Source: Buttiauxella ferragutiae (GTDB lineage: Bacteria > Pseudomonadota > Gammaproteobacteria > Enterobacterales > Enterobacteriaceae). Taken from it: a stretch of DNA of 64,000 bases. This document shows positions 25,443 through 33,254 of this stretch, piece by piece. How positions within the stretch are numbered: position 1 is the stretch's first letter; each line of letters begins with the position of its first letter. The notes beneath the pieces are model-generated. The model was not told the DNA's origin, made no database searches, and worked only from the letters and a program-made list of their open reading frames with translations. The stretch lies in assembly GCF_001654915.1 (NCBI RefSeq), contig NZ_LXEQ01000048.1; one strand, written 5' to 3'. Both the position numbers and the translations under genes were made by a program.

Positions 25443-26654
25443 ATGCGTGACGTCACGGCTCTGAAATCAGCGAATATTGTGACAGCAGACGGCATTCGTG
25501 CTGGATATTTGCTGATTGAAAACGGCACGATCATTGGCATTGAGGAGTGCTGGTCCGGCGCGGCCACTGATTATGGTAGCCGTTACCTGATGCCCGGATT
25601 TGTCGATATCCATGTGCATGGCTGGGGGCGCGGGTCTTTCGCTTATAAAGGCGACCATGCTTCGTTGGTCAACATGAGCCGTGATTTAGTCAGTAGCGGT
25701 GTCACTGCTTATCTGGCGACATCCGGCACCATGCCGGACGACTTTCTGAAATCATCCGTCGCCGCCGCTGCAAATTATCTGGAAGCAGCAACGCCAGCGG
25801 ACGGGGCGGAAGTCCTCGGTGTACATATGGAAGGGCCATGGATTAGCCCGAAACATCTGGGGATGCAGCGGGCTGATTGCCTGCAGTCCCCGTCTATTGA
25901 AGGTTTCGAGCAATTTAATGCGCTGGCAAAAGGACACATCCGGCTGGTGACGCTGGCACCGGAACTGGAAGGCTCCCTGCCCTTTATCCGTCATTTACAC
26001 AGTAAAGGGATTACGGTTTCTGCCGGACATACCGATGCCACGTTTGACCAGATAACCGAGGCCATCGACGCCGGTCTGATGCACTTTACCCATGCATTCA
26101 GCGCGATGCGCGGTTTTCATCACCGCGAATTGGGCGTCGTGGGTGCGCTGATGTATTACCCGGATGTGTATGCAGAAGTGGCGAAACAAAGTGGCATCAC
26201 CATTAAACCCCAGGCTTTTGACATTCTCTATCGCCTGAAAGGGGATCGACGGCTGGTATTAATGAGTGATTGCATGGGCTATGCCGATTTTCCGGAAGGT
26301 TATGAATTTCATCACTACCTGCGCCAGCAAACGTTTCGCATTCGCCAGGGGCAACTGGAAATCACCGCGCAGAATGGCGAGTGCCAACGTGTCTCACCGG
26401 ATGACTGGCCAGTGGTGTCCGGGCTGGAAATGAATTTCCTCGATTCGGTGAAGAATATTGTCGGACGACTGGAAAAAGGCCTGGAATCTGTGGCGCAAAT
26501 TGCCTGTCACAACCCCGCTGTATTGGCTGGCGTGGCATCGAGGAAAGGCAGCCTGGCGGTGGGGAAAGACGCAGATATTCTCTGCCTTGACCATGAATTA
26601 AATCTGACTGATGTATGGTGTCGCGGAGTCCGTCAACCGTTACCCGTTCGCTGA
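25443..26654 (+). CDS. NagA-like amidohydrolase (amino-sugar-phosphate deacetylase family)
   Basis: The 403-residue product follows the N-acetylglucosamine-6-phosphate deacetylase plan. It shows DIHVHGWGRG (metal HxH region, about residue 57), GVHMEGPWIS (metal Glu), SAGHTDATFDQ, THAFSAMRGFHHRELG and LMSDCMGYADF (catalytic Asp). Several positions differ from true NagA: THAFSAM for THLFNAM, and Cys after SD. This suggests a related but different substrate. AAGGAGTGAACC precedes the ATG, 3 bp after the lyase stop. The gene ends 6 bp from the convergent PRD regulator. Predicted role: deacylation of an N-acyl amino-sugar phosphate or a similar conjugate in the cytoplasm. Confidence 0.88.
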   Translation: MRDVTALKSANIVTADGIRAGYLLIENGTIIGIEECWSGAATDYGSRYLMPGFVDIHVHGWGRGSFAYKGDHASLVNMSRDLVSSGVTAYLATSGTMPDDFLKSSVAAAANYLEAATPADGAEVLGVHMEGPWISPKHLGMQRADCLQSPSIEGFEQFNALAKGHIRLVTLAPELEGSLPFIRHLHSKGITVSAGHTDATFDQITEAIDAGLMHFTHAFSAMRGFHHRELGVVGALMYYPDVYAEVAKQSGITIKPQAFDILYRLKGDRRLVLMSDCMGYADFPEGYEFHHYLRQQTFRIRQGQLEITAQNGECQRVSPDDWPVVSGLEMNFLDSVKNIVGRLEKGLESVAQIACHNPAVLAGVASRKGSLAVGKDADILCLDHELNLTDVWCRGVRQPLPVR

Positions 26655-26660
26655 TAAAGG

Positions 26661-28208
26661 TCAGATAAAAATTTCAGGATAGCGAGTTTCAAGATACTGC
26701 CGTAGCTCGCTATCCGCCAGGTTCCTGCTCTCTTCAATAAAAGTCTCAATGGCGATTTTTTTCTTCGCCCGTGAAAGCCCCATCTGACGCAACGTGGAGA
26801 TATCTTCTTGTGTCAGATGGAAACTCACTTTGACGTAATCGAACTGATAATAACGCAGATAACTGGAGATCTTATTGGTGAAGGTTAACAGCAAATCGAA
26901 AGGGATAGCCTGCAACTGATGTATTTCGTTAATGTTCACGCTTGCAACAATGTCGATATGAAACCATGACTTCAGCACTTCTTTAAAATAGCCGACTTTA
27001 CTTTCTGATGAGTTGGTGACGATCACCACCCTCTTTTTCACCTCATCATGCAGGCGATTCTGCAACTCGTACTTTTTGAGGATCAGCACCAGCGTCGCAA
27101 TATGCACCGGTGAAAAATTCACCGCCCACTCTTGCTCAATTTCCCGAACTTCCACACAGACACCCTGATACAGCGCCGGATAGCGATCGCGAACATGGTG
27201 CAGTTTCTTATCGTCAAACCACAGATTGAATTTATTCTGCACGATGGCGGTATAAATAAACTGATAGACCTCACCGAACCAGGCTTGCTGGTTATTAACC
27301 GTCGCCTGAAGAAAAGGTGCAATCGCCAGGCTAAAGCGCCGTACCTTGTCGATAAGCGGTACATCATAGAGGGTGAATGGCCGCCAGGTGAACGACAACG
27401 AAGAGAGCAACAAATTGAGAAAACGGTTTTCAGCAGGCGGTACCAGCAGGCCGAAATCCATCGCCGTGACAAAATCCAGTGCATGGGTGTCGGTAATCAC
27501 ATGGCCACGGCCGGTGCGCTGTAAGGCAATGCTCATATACACCAGAAAGTATTTTTTGCCGTTATAGCCCAAGGTCAGGCGTGGCGCGATTCGTTGACGG
27601 TAAATGTCCGCAGCTTCACGGATTTCCTTCTCGCAATGCTGCAAAAACTGACAGGCGATTGAGCGGTTAATGGGTTCGTTGGCGGAATGTTGAACCAGGT
27701 GGTTATCTTCACCAATCTCAATGGTTTTAAGAATGGTGAGACAAATGGCGATACGCAGTGAGATCTCATCCCCTTGCAGCCGGGAACCTTGCCGGTGAAC
27801 ACTTTGTACTGCAAGTTTATTAGCCTGGAGAAACATCGCCAGCGCCTGATTATCATTTTTCAGGGTGCCTGGGCTTACGTGGAATTTCTGGTAGTAATCA
27901 CTTTTATTGACGATGTTCTGCAAACACAGTGCCACGGTTAAATCACGCACCCGCTCTTCCGGGCTGGTGAGATATCGGTTGAAGTGAATATTTTCGAGAA
28001 ATGACACGTACTCACGATAGCCCATCGCGGTGAAAATCGATTGATTTTCAATATGCAGATGAAAAGCGGGATCAAGCTGATCGTTGATTTCTTTCATCGT
28101 GCGTTTCAGTGTAGAGAGCGTTTTACCAAAATGCTGGACGGCATCCTCTACATAAACCGGGCTGTGTTCCTGAAGGAATTTCAGAAAGGACAAATCAAAA
28201 TTGTTCAT
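26661..28208 (-). CDS. PRD-containing PTS regulator (Mga/LicR-like)
   Basis: The 515-residue product has N-terminal helix-turn-helix segments (about residues 10-130), two PRD-like regions in the middle (about 170-380) and a IIB-like Rossmann region near 395-470 (KKRVVIVTNSSESKVGYF). The IIB-like segment has Asn-Ser-Ser where a phosphorylatable Cys would be, so that site seems lost. Such proteins activate sugar operons when their PRDs are phosphorylated or dephosphorylated by the PTS. It is convergent with the operon, 6 bp from the deacetylase stop, and is its likely regulator. The ATG at 28208 was chosen over one nine codons upstream; neither has a strong ribosome site. Confidence 0.85.
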   Translation of the reverse strand: MNNFDLSFLKFLQEHSPVYVEDAVQHFGKTLSTLKRTMKEINDQLDPAFHLHIENQSIFTAMGYREYVSFLENIHFNRYLTSPEERVRDLTVALCLQNIVNKSDYYQKFHVSPGTLKNDNQALAMFLQANKLAVQSVHRQGSRLQGDEISLRIAICLTILKTIEIGEDNHLVQHSANEPINRSIACQFLQHCEKEIREAADIYRQRIAPRLTLGYNGKKYFLVYMSIALQRTGRGHVITDTHALDFVTAMDFGLLVPPAENRFLNLLLSSLSFTWRPFTLYDVPLIDKVRRFSLAIAPFLQATVNNQQAWFGEVYQFIYTAIVQNKFNLWFDDKKLHHVRDRYPALYQGVCVEVREIEQEWAVNFSPVHIATLVLILKKYELQNRLHDEVKKRVVIVTNSSESKVGYFKEVLKSWFHIDIVASVNINEIHQLQAIPFDLLLTFTNKISSYLRYYQFDYVKVSFHLTQEDISTLRQMGLSRAKKKIAIETFIEESRNLADSELRQYLETRYPEIFI

Positions 28209-28357
28209 TAAAAACTCTGACAGGCAACGCCGCACGACGCTATGTTTTCATCATCTTGCCATCGTACATTAGCCACGAAATCAAAACCGTGACCAACGCC
28301 GTTATGTCACGGTTTCCACAGCGTCTGGTCCTGGTTTCGCTACTGCCAGAGGCGGTT

Positions 28358-29338
28358 TTACCCCCCGGAACTACTACGTTTAATTAAACTCACCGGCAAT
28401 AGCTTATTTTCTTCCTGAGTGTCTTCTAACAACAGCGCCAGCGCCTCGCGCCCTAGTTGTTGTTTGTCTACCGCGATAGTCGTCAAAGGTGGGTTCGACC
28501 AGGCCGCAGAATCGATATCATCAAAGCCTACCAGTGCGACATCCTGCGGGACCCGCAAGCCTCGTTGCGCGCAAACCTGTAGCACCACAAGTGCTGCCGC
28601 ATCGTTATAAGCAAAAATGGCATCGGGAGGTTCGGGTAAATCGAGCAAATCGTTTACGGCATCCACCAGCGCTTGTTCGGTATCCAGAGAAGGTGAAGCG
28701 ATCGCTTCGTATTCTGGCGGCATCAGTAAACGCGCTTCATACAATGCCTGTCGGTAGCCTTTTTCACGCTGGCGAATACTGTAATGCGACAGTGTGCTGG
28801 CGAGAAAAGCGATGCCTTTACGCCCCTGTTCAATCAAATGACGGGTCGCCAGATATCCGCCCTGTGTGTTATCCGGGTTAACACAGGGTAAACCTGGCGC
28901 CCATAAATCAACCAGCACCATCGGTAGTTTCATTTGCTGGAGTAGCCCCAGCAATTCAGGTTCGAAAAAACCCGCACAGATTAGAGCATCTGGCTGATGC
29001 AGCATCGCCTGTTCACTCACTGCATCACCAGGTCCGATGGAGAGAAAACTCAATGCAATACCCTGATCGCGGCACAGATCTTCAATTCCCAACAGCAGCT
29101 GCGAATAAAATGGCAATGCGCGGCTGATGTTGTGTTGTCGGTGCAACAAGAAAAGAACACGCTTGATTTTGTCGCTGCGCAAACGGGAAAAATCGTATCC
29201 CTGCTGCTGGGCAGCAGAAATAATGCGCAACCGTGTTTCCTCACGTAGCCCCGGCTGCCCTTTCAAGGCGCGGGATACGGCCCCGAGAGACACGCCGCAG
29301 GCCTGGGCAATGTCGCGTATCCTTACAGGTTTTGTCAT
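28358..29338 (-). CDS. LacI-family transcriptional regulator
   Basis: The 326-residue product starts with a LacI helix-turn-helix (VRIRDIAQACGVSLGAVSRALKG, residues 4-26) and continues with a periplasmic-binding-protein-like sensor domain ending in DVALVGFDDIDSAAWSNPPLTTI. AGAGAG precedes the ATG at 29338. It lies 24 bp downstream of the ROK kinase on the same strand and is probably co-transcribed with it. Together they face the FAD/permease operon across a 276-bp control region. It likely represses that region in response to a sugar or sugar acid. Confidence 0.92.
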   Translation of the reverse strand: MTKPVRIRDIAQACGVSLGAVSRALKGQPGLREETRLRIISAAQQQGYDFSRLRSDKIKRVLFLLHRQHNISRALPFYSQLLLGIEDLCRDQGIALSFLSIGPGDAVSEQAMLHQPDALICAGFFEPELLGLLQQMKLPMVLVDLWAPGLPCVNPDNTQGGYLATRHLIEQGRKGIAFLASTLSHYSIRQREKGYRQALYEARLLMPPEYEAIASPSLDTEQALVDAVNDLLDLPEPPDAIFAYNDAAALVVLQVCAQRGLRVPQDVALVGFDDIDSAAWSNPPLTTIAVDKQQLGREALALLLEDTQEENKLLPVSLIKRSSSGG

Positions 29339-29362
29339 TTCGCTCTCTTTCATTGATCTTCG

Positions 29363-30283
29363 CTATGCCATGACTTTTGGCACTGAGATTTGCGCACCCA
29401 ACCATGCCGCACCTCGAACACCACTGCTGTCGCCGTGTTGAGCCCGCACTATTGGGGTATTGCACTGTTTACCGAACACATACTCTGCCACTCGCTGTTG
29501 AAGGTCGGGATACAAATACTCGATATTTGAAACCCCACCACCTAAAACAATGACATCCGGATCAAGCGTATTCACCACTCCCGCCAGCGAGCGCGCCAGT
29601 TGATTACAATACTGATCCCATAGCGCCCGCACACCAGCGTCCGCAGATTCTAATCGTTTAACGATAGCCGGAACACTCTCATGATGAGTGAATCGTTGGG
29701 TGTACTGTCTTTCCAGACCACTACCGGAAATAAAACTCTCAATGCAGTTCAGTTGGCCACAATAACATTTTATCGCTTCGCCATCCTGTCGGGGATCGTA
29801 GCGAGGCAAAGCGTTATGGCCCCATTCACCGGCGCAGGCATTTGGCCCAGAAATAAGATGGTTATCAATACACAACCCGCCACCGCAACCGGTGCCAAGT
29901 ATTACGCCGAACACCACGCGATAACCTTTTCCACTGCCGTCCATCGCCTCGGAAAGCGTAAAACAGTTGGCATCATTAGTGACTGCCACCGGCATCGCCA
30001 GATACTGCTCGAGATCCCGTGCAAAAGGTTGCTGGTTCAGCACCAGAATATTAGAGTTTTTGATCAAACCCTCGCCGTCTACGGCACCCGGAATACCAAG
30101 ACCAATCGACAAACGGCTTTGAACTGCGGCACTGGCCGTTTCAATCACCTTAACGACGTTTAAGAAAAAGTCCTGATAACTCTCTTTTGCGGTGGCGCAG
30201 CGTTCGCGATACATCACCTCACCCTGCGTGTTCAGTACCACGGCTTCAATTTTCGTCCCACCAATATCCAGTCCCAGCCTCAT
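29363..30283 (-). CDS. ROK-family sugar kinase (Mak/NagK-like)
   Basis: The 306-residue product has the ATP-binding motif LGLDIGGTKIEAVVL at its N-terminus, the ROK zinc-binding CYCGQLNCIESFISGSG (about residues 165-185) and GDSSGVRGAAWLG at the end, closely following E. coli Mak (fructokinase) and NagK. It phosphorylates a free hexose or N-acetylhexosamine in the cytoplasm. It lacks a HTH, so it is a kinase and not a repressor. Start: ATG 30283 gives the typical N-terminus; ATG 30298 with AGAGTGGAA upstream is an alternative. It is followed by the LacI gene. The true sugar is unknown. Confidence 0.88.
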   Translation of the reverse strand: MRLGLDIGGTKIEAVVLNTQGEVMYRERCATAKESYQDFFLNVVKVIETASAAVQSRLSIGLGIPGAVDGEGLIKNSNILVLNQQPFARDLEQYLAMPVAVTNDANCFTLSEAMDGSGKGYRVVFGVILGTGCGGGLCIDNHLISGPNACAGEWGHNALPRYDPRQDGEAIKCYCGQLNCIESFISGSGLERQYTQRFTHHESVPAIVKRLESADAGVRALWDQYCNQLARSLAGVVNTLDPDVIVLGGGVSNIEYLYPDLQQRVAEYVFGKQCNTPIVRAQHGDSSGVRGAAWLGAQISVPKVMA

Positions 30284-30334
30284 CGTTCTTAACCTCATTT
30301 CCACTCTGGTTATCCTGAATGCAGCCTACTTAAT

Positions 30335-30547
30335 TTGTTTACTATACACAATGTCACATCTCACAAATCAGACAGAAGCCCGTTAAAAATGGGCTGGTAA
30401 CAGCATTTAAAAGAATAATGATTTCGCGATCACAAAATCCATTGCCTGTTTATTAAAAATATCGACACCCTTCACAATAGGTCGATGCGAGAGTATACAA
30501 GTTGCGCGTAAAGGACCAGGATTGCCGTCAGTACATCTTGTTTACTA
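30335..30547. promoter_or_regulatory. Divergent control region with repeated TTGTTTACTA
   Basis: The 10-mer TTGTTTACTA occurs at 30335-30344 and again at 30538-30547, on the same strand, one near the kinase side and one just before the ribosome site of the FAD gene. The first copy lies inside TTGTTTACTATACACAA, which has outer dyad symmetry. A hairpin AGCCC/GGGCT (about 30376-30394) and an ATCGAC/GTCGAT inverted pair lie between. These could be LacI-family operators allowing looping. No search was run. Confidence 0.4.
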
Positions 30548-30559
30548 AAAGGATAAAGA

Positions 30560-31906
30560 ATGGAACATTTTGATGTCGTCATCGTAGGCGGTGGCTTCTC
30601 AGGAAGCATTGCGGCGATTGCCGCCGCCAGAGCCGGGGCAAAAACACTCATCGTTGAGGCGACGGCTTGTCTTGGTGGTTCTCTGACCACCAACGGTGTT
30701 AATCCGATGATGACTTTTCACGCAGGTGAGAAACAGGTTATTCGCGGTATTACCGATGAGCTGATAGAGCGTTTAAAAGCTCAGGACAAATCCCCTGGTC
30801 ATGTCCGTGACCCTGGGCATTTCACCACCACTTATACCCCGTTCGATGCTGAAGCGATGAAACATGAACTGGAACTCATGTTGCTGGAGGCTGGTGGTAC
30901 CGTGCTTTATCACGCCTTGCTTGCCGATGTCACACGCGAGGGAAATCATCTCGATAGCATCACCGTATGCACTAAATCCGGCTTGATGAAAATTGCTGCC
31001 GCTATCTTCATTGATGCCAGCGGCGATGCCATGCTGGCGGTAAAAACCGGTGTACCGGTGGTGAAAGGCCGCGAGTCTGACGGCAAATCACAGCCGATGA
31101 CCATGACCATGAAGATGATCAACGTCGATCGCGAAAAGCTGCGCACCTATATGCTGGAGAACATATCTTCTCTTAACAATGACTATCAAGCCGAAGATAT
31201 ACGCACCGCCACTCACCTTGCCTGCCATGGTTTTGTGAAAGAGTTTGCAGCGGCGAAAGCTGCCGGTGAAATCACCATTCCGCGTGAAGATGTACTGATT
31301 TTTGAAACCAACAATCCCGGTGAATTTGTCTTCAACACCAGCCGTATTCTCGGCCATGACGCCACCGACCCGTGGAGTCTGAGCCAGGCTGAAGTGGTTG
31401 GCCGCCAGCAATGTCGGGAGCTGGAAAAATTCATGAAACGCGTCGTTCCAGGATTCGAACAGGCTATTGTTGTGCAAACCGGCCCGTCCGTTGGCGTGCG
31501 CAGCTCCTGCCAAATCAAAGGCTGCTATCACCTCACCGCCCAGGATCTGCTCGACGAAACACAATTCGAAGACACCATCGCCATCTCTGGCTATCCGATT
31601 GATATTCATAGCCCTGATGGAGAAGGAACCGAACATGGCAAGTTACGCCACGGCGGTATGTACGGCATTCCATGGCGCAGCTTGATAGCCCAGGAAGCCG
31701 ACAACCTCATTGTCGTCGGGCGCTGTATCTCTGCCACCTTTGAAGCGCAGGCCGCAATCCGCACCACTCCAACCGTAGGCGCAATTGGCCAGGCAGGGGG
31801 AATCGCAGCAGCACTGGCAGCACAACAAGGGTTAAGCGTACATCAGGTATCTGCAAAACAGTTACAGGATGCCATTCGTCAGCAACAGGGTTATCTCGAC
31901 TTCTGA
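30560..31906 (+). CDS. FAD-dependent oxidoreductase
   Basis: The 448-residue product begins FDVVIVGGGFSGSIAAIAAARAGAKTLIVEA, a complete FAD Rossmann motif, followed by LGGSLTTNGVNPMM, and ends with a second FAD contact (NLIVVGRCISATFEAQAAIRTTPTVGAIGQAGGIAAALA). This is the pattern of the FAD-dependent family that includes many uncharacterised secondary-metabolite oxidoreductases. It is cytoplasmic. AAAAGGATAAAGA precedes the ATG. It is the first of four genes with spacings of 9, 43 and 8 bp, with a permease next. It probably oxidises or reduces the imported compound. Confidence 0.9.
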   Translation: MEHFDVVIVGGGFSGSIAAIAAARAGAKTLIVEATACLGGSLTTNGVNPMMTFHAGEKQVIRGITDELIERLKAQDKSPGHVRDPGHFTTTYTPFDAEAMKHELELMLLEAGGTVLYHALLADVTREGNHLDSITVCTKSGLMKIAAAIFIDASGDAMLAVKTGVPVVKGRESDGKSQPMTMTMKMINVDREKLRTYMLENISSLNNDYQAEDIRTATHLACHGFVKEFAAAKAAGEITIPREDVLIFETNNPGEFVFNTSRILGHDATDPWSLSQAEVVGRQQCRELEKFMKRVVPGFEQAIVVQTGPSVGVRSSCQIKGCYHLTAQDLLDETQFEDTIAISGYPIDIHSPDGEGTEHGKLRHGGMYGIPWRSLIAQEADNLIVVGRCISATFEAQAAIRTTPTVGAIGQAGGIAAALAAQQGLSVHQVSAKQLQDAIRQQQGYLDF

Positions 31907-31915
31907 GGACAACAC

Positions 31916-33211
31916 ATGGACATGTTACACATTTTAAGGATCGGCGCGATCCTTGCCATTTTTGTGGTTTTCTCCGGGTTGATGATGACCCGCAAAATGC
32001 CGGCGATTTTGGCATTACCGCTGATGGGGATCCTGATGCCGCTGGTTGCAGGCGTCCCGTTGTTTAGTGAAGATAAAACCACGTTTAGCATCGCGAATAA
32101 CGTGCTGACCCAGGGTTCTTTGCGTCTGGGCGCGACCATTATCGCTTTGATATTTGGCGCATGGTTTGGCGAAGTCCTGAAAAAAGTCGGCGTGACTGAG
32201 GCATTAGTTCGCAAAGCCGCAGAACTTTCCGGTGATAAACCACTGACGATGGCCATTGTCTTTTTCATTATTGGCACGGTGATTTTCTCTTCCAGCGATG
32301 GATTAGGAATGGTTATCCTGGTCGGCAGTATTGTGATCCCGATTCTGCTCACCGCCGGGCTTTCACCGCTCACCAGCTGTATTGTCCTGTTAGCCTGCCA
32401 TGCTTTAGGTAGCCTGTTCTCTGTCAGTGGTTGGGCCCTGATGCACGATCTGTATGGCATTTCGATTGCCGATATGGCCCGCTACGCAACTATGTTTGCC
32501 ATTCCAGCAGCCATTATCTATATCGCGATGGTGGTATGGATGGTGAAACGCGATGTGATCGTCCGCAAAGCGTGGTCCATGCCAGTTGCCGAAAAACTCA
32601 GTAAGCGCAAACAAGTGAATGCCCTGGCGTTGCTCTCCCCGCTGGTGCCGGTGGTGATTATCTTTGCATTCAAAATTGAAGTGGTCCCGGCCATCGTTCT
32701 GAGCCTGGTGATATGTCTGCTGCTTGCCATGCCAAAACGCCCGACGCATGTGCTTGTCAGCAGCCTGGTCGAAGGTATTCAGAACGTGGCGGGTGCCATT
32801 GGTCTGATGGTTGGCATCGGTATTCTACTGAACGCGGTCACCGCGCCTCAGGTCAGCATGGTCTTAAAACCATTGATTGAAACGATTATTCCAACCTCAC
32901 CACTGACTTACATTCTGTTCTTCTCGATCCTCAGCCCGCTGGCGTTGTACCGAGGCCCGCTCAATAGCTACGGTCTGGGCAGCGGTTTAGGCGTGTTGAT
33001 GCTTGGCGGTGGCCTTTCACCTCTGGCAACCATGCTGGCGTTACGCTCGGCGACCCTGCTGCAAGGGCTTTCCGATCCGACAAACACCCATAACGTCTGG
33101 TCATCTGATTTCGCGAAGGTCGACGTAAACGAAATAATGCGTAAGACCTTGCCGTGGGCCATGGCTGCCGTGCTGGTCTCCATGTTGATGGCGGGTTATA
33201 TCGCCTTTTAA
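31916..33211 (+). CDS. Ion-transporter-superfamily permease (GntP/CitMHS-like)
   Basis: The 431-residue product is highly hydrophobic with about 11-12 membrane spans. Conserved-looking small-residue loops include IGTVIFSSSDGLGMV and a late YRGPLNSYGLGSGLGVL. The layout fits the ion-transporter superfamily, which carries gluconate, citrate and other organic acids. The specificity is not readable. GAGGACAACAC precedes the ATG, 9 bp after the FAD gene. It presumably imports the substrate of this operon through the inner membrane. Confidence 0.82.
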   Translation: MDMLHILRIGAILAIFVVFSGLMMTRKMPAILALPLMGILMPLVAGVPLFSEDKTTFSIANNVLTQGSLRLGATIIALIFGAWFGEVLKKVGVTEALVRKAAELSGDKPLTMAIVFFIIGTVIFSSSDGLGMVILVGSIVIPILLTAGLSPLTSCIVLLACHALGSLFSVSGWALMHDLYGISIADMARYATMFAIPAAIIYIAMVVWMVKRDVIVRKAWSMPVAEKLSKRKQVNALALLSPLVPVVIIFAFKIEVVPAIVLSLVICLLLAMPKRPTHVLVSSLVEGIQNVAGAIGLMVGIGILLNAVTAPQVSMVLKPLIETIIPTSPLTYILFFSILSPLALYRGPLNSYGLGSGLGVLMLGGGLSPLATMLALRSATLLQGLSDPTNTHNVWSSDFAKVDVNEIMRKTLPWAMAAVLVSMLMAGYIAF

Positions 33212-33254
33212 TACCCTGCTCCGGCCCTGGCCGGAGTGATTTTAAGGAATGGTT

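Noticed and set aside
29363..30283. ROK protein as a NagC-type repressor
   Set aside because: There is no N-terminal helix-turn-helix; the protein begins with the ATP-binding motif, so it is a kinase.
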